DNA of 64,000 bases, taken from assembly GCA_042408415.1 (NCBI GenBank), contig JBHORE010000096.1, forward strand, positions 1-64,000, read 5' to 3'. Shown here in pieces: positions 8,760-16,599 of the stretch. Each line of letters begins with the position of its first letter. Position 1 is the stretch's first letter. The stretch is from Thermobaculum sp042408415 (lineage in GTDB: Bacteria > Chloroflexota > Chloroflexia > Thermobaculales > Thermobaculaceae). A program made the translations under genes and the position numbers. The notes under the pieces were generated by a model. That model had not been told where the DNA came from. It searched no databases and worked only from the letters and a program-made list of their open reading frames with translations.

Positions 8760-8918
8760 TTGTCTTACTACGATCGTACATCTAGATATATCGTATTGGC
8801 AGTCGTGATCCTACTTTTCTTGGTAACTATATACATCACCTTTCTGATGCCTCACAATACTGGCCCTGCACCAAGTAGTGTACCCTCTCCTGGGCAAGTA
8901 GCTCCTTTCATAAGGTAG
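8760..8918 (+). CDS. Small single-span membrane protein, 52 aa
   Basis: A short gene that usual length cut-offs would miss. AAGGAGG at 8747-8753 lies six bases before a TTG start, and the frame stays open to TAG at 8916-8918. The product begins SYYDRTSRYIVLA, has one strongly hydrophobic stretch (about residues 10-30, ending FLVTIYITFLM), and ends in a Pro/Ser-rich tail. It resembles small membrane subunits of respiratory or transport complexes in size only; no family is recognised. A hairpin terminator with a T-rich tail follows at 8960-8992. Function unknown. Confidence 0.6.
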   Translation: MSYYDRTSRYIVLAVVILLFLVTIYITFLMPHNTGPAPSSVPSPGQVAPFIR

Positions 8919-8959
8919 AGATATTTTTCTACTATTTCGGGGACGGTAGCAGTTAGATT

Positions 8960-8992
8960 AGGACCAGGTTTCCTACTGGTCCTTTCTATTCT
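8960..8992. terminator. Hairpin terminator between converging genes
   Basis: Perfect 8-bp stem AGGACCAG (8960-8967) / CTGGTCCT (8976-8983) with an 8-nt loop, followed on the plus strand by TTCTATTCTT. It would end transcription of the 52-aa gene and possibly, from the other strand, of the hydrolase whose stop is at 8986. Confidence 0.65.
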
Positions 8993-9870
8993 TGAGAAGC
9001 ATGAGTTTCAAGGAAGTCAACCACTCTGTTAACATACAACTCTCTGTCCTGGAAATATGCACCACAGTGTCCCACATTTGGTAATACCCATAACTCTTTT
9101 GGATCTCCAGCCGCTTCATAAAGTGCAATAGAATCTTCTGGGCTGCAGAGATCGTCACATTCTCCATGTATGAGCATGATAGCTCTTGGAGATATCTTCC
9201 TCACCTCTCGAATAGGTTCGACTTCATCTATGTTATAGGGCAGAAATTTTTCTGCCAGGTTCACGATTGGAAATGCGGGTAAGCCTGTCTTGCTTCTGAA
9301 GTATCTTCTAATAACCTTTTTCTGTGAGGCGAAGGGCGAATCAGCAATTACTGCCGATACTCTTTGATCTCTTGCTGCCGCCATTATTGCTATTGAGGCC
9401 CCCATCGAGTAACCAATAAGAGCTACAGGTAACTGGTGAGCTTTCCTGGATGCAAAATTAATAGCAGCCAAGGTATCTTGGGTCTCATAGTAGCCCAGGG
9501 TGTTTATATAAGGGTCAGAATCACCTCTACCTCGATAATCAAACATCAATATATTCATCCTATGACGCCAAAGGGCACCAGCTATTCCCAAACAGTCTGA
9601 CTTGCGTCTTCTATGTCCAGCAAGCGTTATGACCGTCCTCTTAGCCTCAGGGTGTGTGATCCACCATCCTTTGAGCCGTATCCCATCCGATGATTGAATA
9701 ACAACGTCTTCAAATGGAATCCCCAGCTCCCAGGGAGTCATTGTGCGAGGATCATAGTAGGATGGCGCTACCATTCTTCTTGCTAGCTGGCGGGCACCCA
9801 AAGTCATAAGGACTGTTGCTCCTATTGGCACACTTATGAGCATGTTTATCTTAGCTACTTTGCCGGCCAT
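8986..9870 (-). CDS. Membrane-anchored alpha/beta hydrolase
   Basis: 294-aa alpha/beta hydrolase with an N-terminal hydrophobic segment (residues ~9-26) that probably anchors it in the membrane with the catalytic domain outside or at the surface. The oxyanion-side motif GHRRRKSD, FDYRGRGDSD, nucleophile elbow GYSMGAS (Ser155) and a C-terminal HCGAY histidine after VLPNVG make a complete triad arrangement. It resembles the BAAT/YqkD-like 'alpha/beta hydrolase of unknown function' group. ATG start at 9870. Substrate unknown; could be an esterase or peptidase. Confidence 0.75.
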   Translation of the reverse strand: MAGKVAKINMLISVPIGATVLMTLGARQLARRMVAPSYYDPRTMTPWELGIPFEDVVIQSSDGIRLKGWWITHPEAKRTVITLAGHRRRKSDCLGIAGALWRHRMNILMFDYRGRGDSDPYINTLGYYETQDTLAAINFASRKAHQLPVALIGYSMGASIAIMAAARDQRVSAVIADSPFASQKKVIRRYFRSKTGLPAFPIVNLAEKFLPYNIDEVEPIREVRKISPRAIMLIHGECDDLCSPEDSIALYEAAGDPKELWVLPNVGHCGAYFQDRELYVNRVVDFLETHASQE

Positions 9871-9952
9871 TCCTAGTAAGGATTATATCACTGACTCTGT
9901 GGCACTGCTCTTGCTTTCTAAGCTAGAGAGTAAGTTTATTAGGAGGACAAGC

Positions 9953-10159
9953 ATGTCGCTCACAGATCCAAATATCGTTGATACCGAACCCAATCCTGTT
10001 GATGAGAGCCTTCCAGATACAGGACAACCTGACAATGCTGATGCAGGACTAACCGGATCTGGAGATGTAGATATTGATGCTACTCCAGAGCGCGAAGAGC
10101 CTCCTGAGGAAGAAATGTCGGATGATGACGTAAAGGTAGACAGAAATCTTGGGAGCTAG
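9953..10159 (+). CDS. Small acidic, probably disordered protein, 68 aa
   Basis: The start is set by AGGAGG (9941-9946) six bases upstream of an ATG; the longer reading frame from 9836 would overlap the divergent hydrolase and lacks such a site. The product is strikingly acidic, rich in Asp, Glu, Pro and Gly, with clusters such as EREEPPEEEMSDDD and no hydrophobic core, so it is likely intrinsically disordered. No family recognised. It stands alone between two minus-strand genes. Possible roles for such proteins include binding basic partners or buffering metals, but nothing here decides it. Confidence 0.6.
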   Translation: MSLTDPNIVDTEPNPVDESLPDTGQPDNADAGLTGSGDVDIDATPEREEPPEEEMSDDDVKVDRNLGS

Positions 10160-10192
10160 TTGCAGCTTCAAAAATAATATTTTGAGAGCTAT

Positions 10193-10555
10193 TTATACAG
10201 TAGAAAGCCAAGACGGAGGCGTTGCCCAGTCGCTGGCTTCTACTGCATTTATATCCACATATAGGGTTATGGTCTGTTCATCTACTTGATACACAGCCTG
10301 ATGGGGAATGTACAGCGTTGGCTTGTCCGCGCTTCCTTCCACCTCAACTACGGCATCAGGTATTCCCTCCCTCTCATCTATACTTAGCTCCGTAGTATCC
10401 TCAATTTCTCTCATCCCTACCTGGGCTATGCTATGCCGCTCTCCAGTAGTGTCTTGACCGAAATGCACAGCCCTGACCTTGCCAAGAGTAGTCCCATCAG
10501 AAGTCTTGACCTGCATGCCTTCCTTGACCATATGGAAAGTAGTAGGATCTGCCAT
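10193..10555 (-). CDS. PRC-barrel / DUF2171-like small protein
   Basis: 120 aa. The first half (VKEGMQVKTSDGTTLGKVRAVH) matches the 'GM.V...DG..IG.V' start of PRC-barrel and DUF2171 proteins, and YIPHQAVYQVDEQTITLYVD matches the 'IP...V..V....V.L' end. Proteins of this type are small beta-barrels often linked to stress or to RNA/protein binding, with no defined reaction. AGGAGAAGG directly precedes the ATG at 10555. A good minus-strand promoter lies at 10581-10609, so the gene is probably monocistronic and strongly transcribed. Confidence 0.65.
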   Translation of the reverse strand: MADPTTFHMVKEGMQVKTSDGTTLGKVRAVHFGQDTTGERHSIAQVGMREIEDTTELSIDEREGIPDAVVEVEGSADKPTLYIPHQAVYQVDEQTITLYVDINAVEASDWATPPSWLSTV

Positions 10556-10580
10556 TTCCTTCTCCTAGGTATTTTTATAG

Positions 10581-10609
10581 TTTATAAGTCAAAACTCAGA
10601 AGGGGTCAA
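10581..10609 (-). promoter_or_regulatory. Promoter of the DUF2171-like gene
   Basis: Read on the minus strand: TTGACC (10609-10604), 17-nt spacer, TATAAA (10586-10581). It sits 26 bases before the start codon at 10555, giving a short leader with the ribosome-binding site. Confidence 0.7.
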
Positions 10610-10613
10610 TCCT

Positions 10614-11234
10614 CTAACTTGCTAAACCTCTGATGTGCTGTAGCATAAGGTCACTCATATTTGGCCCTTGCCAACCAAGCGGAGTATATACATACCATCT
10701 CTTATTGCCTTGCTGGTCTATGATAAATATCCCGGGTGTATGTATGATTTGTCCACCGTATTTCTGGCTTTTCTCAGACAATACATTGTAGTTCTTCCAA
10801 ACTGACCTTAGAGTAGATGGGCTACCATTCAAGAAGTGGAAGTTGGATATCTCCTCTAATCCCCACTGCCTTATAGCTTTGTTTATGTCCTTTTCACTGG
10901 ATACCTCAGGATTAACGTTTATTGCCAGAAATACTACATGGTCTCTCAAGCTTCCTAAGTTTTGGTAGGCCCTTTTAATGTCCTGGGAGGTCAGAATACA
11001 TATGTCAGCACAGTGGGGATCCATGAATGACAATACCACTATTTTCCCGCGAAGGTCAGATAGCTTTATTTTTCTACCATGTTGATCGACCAAGCTAAAG
11101 TCAGGGGCATTGCCAGAAAGTTCTGTCCCTGCGTATTGTTCTGAACCATTCCGAGCTAGTGGTTTAGTACACGAAACTGTAAGTATTGATAATAGCATAG
11201 CTAGATATATGATTTTCGAGGCTAATTTTGCCAC
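10614..11234 (-). CDS. SCO1/SenC-family copper/redox lipoprotein
   Basis: 206-aa thioredoxin-fold lipoprotein. The signal peptide ends in the lipobox LTVSC (Cys22), so it should be anchored outside the membrane. CADIC (Cys75, Cys79) and a histidine in IIHTPGIFIID are the three copper ligands of SCO proteins, which deliver copper to the CuA centre of cytochrome oxidase or act as thiol reductases. The context is a BNR-repeat membrane protein whose 3' end overlaps its 5' end by 13 bases, implying coupling. No oxidase genes are in the window. An AhpC/TSA peroxiredoxin is an alternative, but the CX3C plus His pattern favours SCO. Confidence 0.82.
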   Translation of the reverse strand: MAKLASKIIYLAMLLSILTVSCTKPLARNGSEQYAGTELSGNAPDFSLVDQHGRKIKLSDLRGKIVVLSFMDPHCADICILTSQDIKRAYQNLGSLRDHVVFLAINVNPEVSSEKDINKAIRQWGLEEISNFHFLNGSPSTLRSVWKNYNVLSEKSQKYGGQIIHTPGIFIIDQQGNKRWYVYTPLGWQGPNMSDLMLQHIRGLAS

Positions 11235-12112
11235 GATAGCCCTCCATCACGGCTTACGTAGACGTTGCCTTGCTGATCTAGCACCGCAAGCATGTTTGAT
11301 TCTGGGTCTCCTACTGCTACGGAGATAATGAGACCATCAGTGGTTAGTGGTATTTGTTGCCAGCCTGATGAGGTTAGTTTCCAGAGGCCAAGAGATGTAC
11401 CAACGTAGAGTATGTTGCTATTTGGTTGTAAGTTGATATCCATAACTACGCCACCTGGACTGCTGATTGTTCTCCAGCTGTGCCCCCCATCTTTACTTTC
11501 CCATATTTCAGAAGCTACTCCAGCATAGATTTGCTTGCTGTCTTGAGGGGCTATAGCTATGCTCGTTATACCACCCTCACTCCCTTGAGGTGCTCCAGTC
11601 TTTTGCCAAGTACTCCCTTCGTCACTGCTTACGTAGATGCTTCCCTGCGAAGACGCGATGTATATGTACCTGCCATCTTGAGATGCAGCTATATCTTCAA
11701 TCGATACGGATGCTGGGGGTTTAATTAGCTTCAGATTATGGGAGCTGTCGAGGAAGTAGATGTTTTTCTTTGTTGCGAAGTACATAGAATTATCAGGTAA
11801 GGGACAGATACTTATAATGTTTGCTATTTCAGACGTTAACGCACCCCAGTTCTTACCGCCATCTTGGCTTATCATTAAGCCACCCCCAAATCCAAAGTAG
11901 ACATTTGTATCGGAAATAGCCACTACTCTAGGTTCATCAACGGCAAAGTGATGAGTGGGTACTGCCTGCTCCTTTGAGGACTGCTGTCTTGCTAGTATGA
12001 GGTTACCTAAGGCCAGTCCAACTAAGGCACCCAGTATGGCGGTGATACCTATATAGAGCATGAATTTGACGCGTTGAGAGGTAAAAATCTTGGATCTGGT
12101 GTTTACTTCCAA
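11222..12112 (-). CDS. Membrane-anchored BNR/YCF48-like beta-propeller
   Basis: 296 aa with one transmembrane segment near residues 16-40 (FMLYIGITAILGALVGLALG) and an extracytoplasmic beta-propeller. Asp-box repeats of the form SxDGGxxW occur at least four times: ISQDGGKNW, VSSDEGSTW, ESKDGGHSW and SRDGGLSW, the pattern of BNR/sialidase-like and YCF48-like propellers. Such domains act as binding or assembly factors; sialidase catalytic residues are not evident. It is co-transcribed with the overlapping SCO-like gene, so a role in assembly of a copper-containing respiratory complex is a reasonable but unproven idea. Confidence 0.7.
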   Translation of the reverse strand: MEVNTRSKIFTSQRVKFMLYIGITAILGALVGLALGNLILARQQSSKEQAVPTHHFAVDEPRVVAISDTNVYFGFGGGLMISQDGGKNWGALTSEIANIISICPLPDNSMYFATKKNIYFLDSSHNLKLIKPPASVSIEDIAASQDGRYIYIASSQGSIYVSSDEGSTWQKTGAPQGSEGGITSIAIAPQDSKQIYAGVASEIWESKDGGHSWRTISSPGGVVMDINLQPNSNILYVGTSLGLWKLTSSGWQQIPLTTDGLIISVAVGDPESNMLAVLDQQGNVYVSRDGGLSWQN

Positions 12113-12128
12113 CTCTTGATCTATATAC

Positions 12129-12157
12129 TCCTGACCGACATAAATTATCCGTCAGGA
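12129..12157. repeat. Inverted repeat between two minus-strand genes
   Basis: TCCTGAC (12129-12135) and GTCAGGA (12151-12157) around a 15-nt spacer. It lies after the hydrolase gene and before the propeller gene. It could terminate the upstream transcript or be an operator; no T-tract is present. Confidence 0.35.
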
Positions 12158-12202
12158 AATTGTAGCATCTGGAGCCAAAAGGTATTGAATAATACGGAAT
12201 TG

Positions 12203-12853
12203 CTATAGATATTTCAGGAACCAGTCTCTAGCTAGATCTGCAACCACCTCTAACTTACCGGGCTCTTCAAATAGGTGACTAGCGCCTTCTACTATCTCTA
12301 AGCTTTTAGCACAAGTCAATTTATCAAATGCTCTTCTATTCAGTTCTATAACTGGGTAATCTAGGCTTCCTACTATCAGCAGAGTCGCAGCCTTCACCTG
12401 CTCGAGGTAAGGTTCCGCTAGATCCGGTCTACCTCCTCTTGAGACGACGGCTCCGATATCGTCAGGGTTTCTGGCCGCCGTTATTAGGGCTGCTGCAGCG
12501 CCGGTGCTTGCTCCAAACAATCCTTTGTTGAGTCCTACTAGGTCGTCTCTAGTTTTTGTCCAATACAGGGCAGCTTCAACTCTACTGGAGAGTTTGGGGA
12601 TATCGAATCTCAGTTGGCTACTTCTTAGATCTATAACCTCTTCCTCAGAGCTAAGTAGATCCATTAGTATAGTAGCTAAACCTGCGGCATTTAGACGCTC
12701 AGCCACAAACCTATTTCTGGGACTAAACCTGCTGCTACCGGTGCCGTGTGCGAATATAACCAATCCTCGCGGATCTGAAGGTATACATAGAAAACCCCTA
12801 AGCTGGGTGCTATCAGCTAATATAGTTATCTCCTGTTCACCTAAGGTGTTCAC
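12203..12853 (-). CDS. Dienelactone-hydrolase-like alpha/beta hydrolase
   Basis: 216 aa. FAHGTGSSRFSPRNRFVAE, the elbow GASTGAAAA (Ser116), a late Asp in VGSLDYPV and GASHLFEEPG (catalytic His near 193) form a full triad. It belongs to the hydrolase group often found fused to, or beside, a phosphoribosyltransferase. Here the upstream phosphoribosyltransferase stop and this GTG start are only 2 nt apart, so the two are translationally coupled. Substrate and physiological role are not known for this pair; in annotation they are frequently called 'dienelactone hydrolase' without biochemical proof. Confidence 0.72.
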   Translation of the reverse strand: MNTLGEQEITILADSTQLRGFLCIPSDPRGLVIFAHGTGSSRFSPRNRFVAERLNAAGLATILMDLLSSEEEVIDLRSSQLRFDIPKLSSRVEAALYWTKTRDDLVGLNKGLFGASTGAAAALITAARNPDDIGAVVSRGGRPDLAEPYLEQVKAATLLIVGSLDYPVIELNRRAFDKLTCAKSLEIVEGASHLFEEPGKLEVVADLARDWFLKYL

Positions 12854-12855
12854 AG

Positions 12856-13515
12856 CTACATCTCTCCCTTGCTTTGAGCCTGTTCTTGGGTCGATTCTAT
12901 TAGCCGTTTGACCTCCTCATCCGATATCTGCCTAAAGTCACTGTACCACAAGCCAACTGCCCCAAGCTCCGAAGGAGTTAGTAAACATACTAGCTCGTCT
13001 ACTAGACTACGCATGATTGGAATGGCTTGTGAGGCGCATACAGGTATTGCCAGAATTATCTTCTTAGGATTCCTGCGTCTGACTGACTCTATTGCTGCTC
13101 TAGCCGTTACGCCTGTTGCTAGGCCATCATCTACTATAATCACAGTCTTACCTTCGAGAGGAATGTCTGGTCTCCCATCTCTATACTCCTGTGTCCTTCT
13201 TTGTAGCTCTTGAGCTTCCTCTTGAGATACTTTCTCTACATATTCGTTGCTAACTCCGAGGAGTCTTATCAATCGGTCGTCCAGGACCCTTATACCTCCT
13301 GGTGCTATTGCTCCTATACCTAATTCGGGTTGACCTGGAGCACCTAACTTGCGGGCTACTAGCACGTCCATTGGTACACCTAGGTAGGTTGCTATCTCGT
13401 AACCTACCGGTACTCCTCCTCTTGGTAGCGCTAGTATTACTACGTCCCCTTGTCCCTTATATAGAGATAGCTTCTCAGCCAGCTTTCTACCTGCTTCGGA
13501 TCTGTTTCTGAACAT
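12856..13515 (-). CDS. Type I phosphoribosyltransferase-like protein
   Basis: 219 aa from an ATG preceded by AGGGGA; an in-frame TTG at 13557 is less likely. The PRPP-binding loop is VIIVDDGLATGVTA (about residues 125-138), and the N-terminal ALPRGGVPVGYEIA and ARKLGAPGQPELGIGA segments are typical of the 'putative phosphoribosyltransferase' family (PF00156). The base acceptor is unknown. It is followed immediately by an alpha/beta hydrolase gene; in many actinobacteria the two domains form one polypeptide, so they probably act on the same unknown substrate. Confidence 0.75.
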   Translation of the reverse strand: MFRNRSEAGRKLAEKLSLYKGQGDVVILALPRGGVPVGYEIATYLGVPMDVLVARKLGAPGQPELGIGAIAPGGIRVLDDRLIRLLGVSNEYVEKVSQEEAQELQRRTQEYRDGRPDIPLEGKTVIIVDDGLATGVTARAAIESVRRRNPKKIILAIPVCASQAIPIMRSLVDELVCLLTPSELGAVGLWYSDFRQISDEEVKRLIESTQEQAQSKGEM

Positions 13516-13567
13516 GATCTTTTCCCCTGGTAGATTTTGTAGCAAGGTAGATTCCAAGGAATCAGCA

Positions 13568-14200
13568 TTATTGTAGATATCTGTGAGCTTCTGCGTCCTT
13601 AGACTTTGTCTTTACTTTCTGTTCTTTCAGAATATGTTCCATCCAAGGACCAGCGCTCAACAAACCAGATGTAGCGAAGGCGTGTACTATCATAGGAGCT
13701 ATTAAAGACTCCCCAGTTATCAAAAATAGGCAACCAAACAGGAAACCAGCAGCAGTGACACCCGCTACAGCTTTGCTTCCCCATTTGGCAGGTATGTGGT
13801 AAGCACCAAATACTAAAGTAGATATAAATAATGCGGTTGGATTGCCTATGTAGTTACCCAATAGCCCAATCATGATGCCCCTAAAAACCAGTTCTTCTGC
13901 AGGTGAGTTCAGCACGCAGTAGTATGTTGTTTCAAGTAGTACATCAGGGGTTGTAGGACTGGAATTCCATTTAAGGATCTTTACCCGGAACACCCAACTT
14001 ACTACGCCCATTATGATGCCAATCAATATAGTTGGTACTAAGGGGTGTACACCGCTAAAGTACAAGCCAATGTCCTTTGCGGATAAAGGGGTGGCTAAAA
14101 TCAATGCTGCTGGGATAGCTATCATTGGGACTATTCGAAACGGGAAATCCCACTTCATCCAGCTTATGGAATCTTTTACAGTAACTTTTCTGCTGGACAT
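13568..14200 (-). CDS. CPBP (Abi/CAAX) family intramembrane metalloprotease
   Basis: 210-aa multi-pass membrane protein. The conserved motifs are present in order: AEELVFRG (Glu102, Glu103, Arg107), FGAYHIP (His135) and a C-terminal MIVHAFATSG (His near 178). These are the glutamates and histidines that form the catalytic site in Rce1-like proteases. Bacterial homologues process peptides or confer immunity to bacteriocins; no toxin or peptide gene is adjacent. The last predicted histidine motif normally reads HxxxN, here HxxxS, a mild variation. Confidence 0.8.
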   Translation of the reverse strand: MSSRKVTVKDSISWMKWDFPFRIVPMIAIPAALILATPLSAKDIGLYFSGVHPLVPTILIGIIMGVVSWVFRVKILKWNSSPTTPDVLLETTYYCVLNSPAEELVFRGIMIGLLGNYIGNPTALFISTLVFGAYHIPAKWGSKAVAGVTAAGFLFGCLFLITGESLIAPMIVHAFATSGLLSAGPWMEHILKEQKVKTKSKDAEAHRYLQ

Positions 14201-14219
14201 ACTAGTACCTGGTATATTG

Positions 14220-14561
14220 CTAGCCGAATAGCTTATCGAGATAGTTGTTTACGTCTTGTCTGTAGGTCTCTCTTTTTCCGAGATCCTTTGTTATCCATTC
14301 CTTGATTGGATTACCATGTTTGAGATGTTCTCTAACTATACGTTGAAGCCTCTCTGGAGTGACACCACCATACCAAATCCTGTCGGGATAGATGATCAGT
14401 GTAGGGCCTAACTCACACAGTTTACTGCAAGCTGCTGGACGAAGAAGGACATCTCCTTCTAAGCCTTCGTCTCTTAGAACCTGTTCTAGCATTGTAATTA
14501 ATTGGGATGTGTTGCGTTTGGAGCAATCAGCTCCAGCGCAGATGGCTATGCTATATTTCAT
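14220..14561 (-). CDS. Thioredoxin-like [2Fe-2S] ferredoxin-domain protein
   Basis: 113 aa. Cys8 and Cys13 (CAGADC) plus Cys45 and Cys49 (CSKLC) fit the CX4C...CX3C ligand pattern of the thioredoxin-fold [2Fe-2S] ferredoxin family, related to the NuoE cluster domain. GPTLIIYPDRIWYGGVTPERLQRIV is the conserved dimer/cluster-shielding segment. It probably carries electrons in the cytoplasm for an unknown partner. It lies 19 nt upstream of the CPBP protease and may share its transcript. The ATG at 14561 gives the normal family length. Confidence 0.8.
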   Translation of the reverse strand: MKYSIAICAGADCSKRNTSQLITMLEQVLRDEGLEGDVLLRPAACSKLCELGPTLIIYPDRIWYGGVTPERLQRIVREHLKHGNPIKEWITKDLGKRETYRQDVNNYLDKLFG

Positions 14562-14636
14562 GTCTTTTTTCCATTACATAACTTAGTTAGATTATACTAC
14601 TAACAGCTTGTGCATTGCCCCTCGGGTGAGAGTTGT

Positions 14637-15257
14637 ATGTACGACTTCACAATCATAAAATCTACAAAGCTACCAGTGTACATCAGGCGTATAACTGATA
14701 TTTTAGTAATACTTGGTTTTCTACTGCTTCTAAGTTGCATGCCGGGGGCTGCTCGAGAGGATACCTTCCCTCAAAGTAATCTGGAGAAGATAGAAATCAC
14801 TAGTCCAGATTTTGATCAGGAGAATTCGAAATTAGTGATACCCAGAAAATTCACCTGCGATGGAGAGGATGTATCTCCCAACTTGAGGTGGAAAGGTGTA
14901 CCTCCCAAAGCTCAGAGCTTAGTGTTGATCATGGATGACCCTGATGCTCCTGGTCGTATATCTCCATGGTCGCATTGGGTCATGTTCAACATTCCTGCAA
15001 CTCAAATTGGCTTGCCTCAAGCTTTACCTAGAAATATTAGGTTGCCTAATGGAGCTATACAAGGAGTAAATGACTTCAAAGAGCACGGGTACCGGGGCCC
15101 TTGTCCTCCTAATGGCACTCATAGATACTACTTTCATATATATGCCTTAGATATCAGGTTGAATCTTAGCTCTAATGCCACAAGAGATGTCGTACTGAAA
15201 GCAATGAAAGGACATGTGATTGCTTACGGAGAGCTGGTAGCGAATTATAGCAGGTAG
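14637..15257 (+). CDS. YbhB/YbcL-type PEBP lipoprotein
   Basis: About 206 aa from the ATG at 14637; a GTG at 14610 is possible but has no better ribosome-binding site. Residues ~20-34 form a signal peptide ending in the lipobox LLLSC (Cys34), so this is a lipoprotein. The mature part holds the PEBP signatures DDPDAPG, HWVMFNIP and GYRGPCPPNGTHRYYFHIYALD, which form the anion-binding pocket. Bacterial YbhB/YbcL proteins are structurally related to Raf kinase inhibitor protein; their ligand is not established. Transcribed alone. Confidence 0.82.
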   Translation: MYDFTIIKSTKLPVYIRRITDILVILGFLLLLSCMPGAAREDTFPQSNLEKIEITSPDFDQENSKLVIPRKFTCDGEDVSPNLRWKGVPPKAQSLVLIMDDPDAPGRISPWSHWVMFNIPATQIGLPQALPRNIRLPNGAIQGVNDFKEHGYRGPCPPNGTHRYYFHIYALDIRLNLSSNATRDVVLKAMKGHVIAYGELVANYSR

Positions 15258-15344
15258 CTCAAGTTGTTATATTATTACGAAATTCTTCATCGATAATACC
15301 TAGATCTGCTGCTATAGTAGCAATCTGCTTACACATGGAGGAAT

Positions 15345-16556
15345 ATGACTGATAAAAGGTATGTAATAGTAGGAAATGGCATAGCTGGGACGACCTGTGC
15401 TGAAACTCTGCGCAAGCTTGACCCTAATTGCAAGATTACTATAGTCGCCGCTGAACCATACCCACTATATAACAGAGTGGCTCTTCCCAGGTTTTTGAAG
15501 GGGATAGTTAGAGAAGAAAAGGTATTCATGCGTACCTTTGAGCAGCACAAGGAAAGGGGCATAGACCTGCTCACATGCACTGTTGCCCAACACTTGGACA
15601 CTAATGAGCAGTTACTATACCTGGACAATGGGAAGGTACTTCCTTACGACGCTCTTCTCATAGCTACAGGTGGTAGGCCCAACAAACTGCCTTGTGAAGG
15701 TGGAGATCTCCCCTTCGTATTTAACTTCCAAACAATGGATGATACGAAGAATATCATCAGGGAGGCTACTGAAGGAAGATCGGGGGTTGTAGTAGGAGGT
15801 TCATTCATCTCCTATGAGCTTGCTGAAGGTTTTGCAATACGCGGGCTTAAGACTACTTGGATTATGAGAGGCCCTAGGTTTCTTCGTAGAACTTTAGATG
15901 AAGAGGGTGGAGCTATAGTGCATGAGCTTGCTAGGGAGCATGGAGTAGAAATTATCTACCAAGATGAGGTTGAAAAGATAGTCTCAGATAATGGCGTTAG
16001 AGGGTGTGTGATTACCAAGAAAGGGCGTGAAATCGATGTGGACATCGTTGGGGTTGGTGTAGGGCTTACTCTGAACACTGATTTTCTGCAGGGAAGTCCT
16101 ATAAGAATAAATAGAGGGGTTGTAGTGGATGAGTACCTTAGGACCAACATAAATAATGTATACGCTGCCGGTGATATAGCTGAATTCTACGATGTTATCA
16201 TCCAGAGCTACAACATCATGGGAACTTGGGATAACGCGCTCTCTCAGGGTAGGGTAGCTGCAATCAATATGGCCGGAGGTAATGAGGTCTATAAGGAAGT
16301 CCCTACCTATACCAGCCCGCTGTTCAATTCTAATATTGCAGTTATAGGTGCAACTCCTGAGATAAATCCAAATCTGGAGTATGTAGTAAGGGCGGACATA
16401 GATTCTAAAGAATATAAGAAGCTATTCTTTATCGAGGACAGACTAGTAGGAGCTATCACGATTGGGAGTCCAAGAGGAAGAAAGAGAATGATTAGTATGA
16501 TTCTCGCCGGAGAGAAGATAGAGGGACCACGAGAGAGCTTACTCGATCTTAAGTAG
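15345..16556 (+). CDS. FAD/NAD(P)-dependent oxidoreductase (NirB/rubredoxin-reductase-like)
   Basis: 403-aa two-dinucleotide-binding flavoprotein. FAD motif VIVGNGIAGTTCAE (residues ~7-20), PLYNRVALPRFL flavin segment, NAD motif GVVVGGSFISYELAEGF (~145-161) and VYAAGDIAEF near residue 271 are in the order of pyridine nucleotide-disulphide reductases. No CxxC redox disulphide or C-terminal iron-sulphur domain is present, so it resembles the reductase domain of NirB, NADH-rubredoxin reductases and related proteins. GGAGG precedes the ATG. The electron acceptor is unknown. A perfect hairpin shared with the convergent gene follows. Confidence 0.8.
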   Translation: MTDKRYVIVGNGIAGTTCAETLRKLDPNCKITIVAAEPYPLYNRVALPRFLKGIVREEKVFMRTFEQHKERGIDLLTCTVAQHLDTNEQLLYLDNGKVLPYDALLIATGGRPNKLPCEGGDLPFVFNFQTMDDTKNIIREATEGRSGVVVGGSFISYELAEGFAIRGLKTTWIMRGPRFLRRTLDEEGGAIVHELAREHGVEIIYQDEVEKIVSDNGVRGCVITKKGREIDVDIVGVGVGLTLNTDFLQGSPIRINRGVVVDEYLRTNINNVYAAGDIAEFYDVIIQSYNIMGTWDNALSQGRVAAINMAGGNEVYKEVPTYTSPLFNSNIAVIGATPEINPNLEYVVRADIDSKEYKKLFFIEDRLVGAITIGSPRGRKRMISMILAGEKIEGPRESLLDLK

Positions 16557-16558
16557 AT

Positions 16559-16599
16559 TAGGTAAACTTGGGGAGGTTATACCTCCCCAAGTTTACCTA
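16559..16599. terminator. 18-bp perfect hairpin between converging genes, no T-tract
   Basis: Arms 16559-16576 and 16582-16599 (core GGTAAACTTGGGGAGG) are perfectly complementary around a TTATA loop. The right arm includes the stop codon of the minus-strand GH130 gene. Neither strand carries a T-run after the stem, so this would be an atypical bidirectional terminator. Confidence 0.6.

Noticed and set aside
9836..9952. N-terminal extension of the acidic protein
   Set aside because: It overlaps the divergent hydrolase gene and the ATG at 9953 has AGGAGG at correct spacing.
15302..15326. Imperfect inverted repeat before the FAD oxidoreductase
   Set aside because: It needs a bulge, a G-U pair and a 2-nt loop, so it is not convincing as a hairpin or operator.
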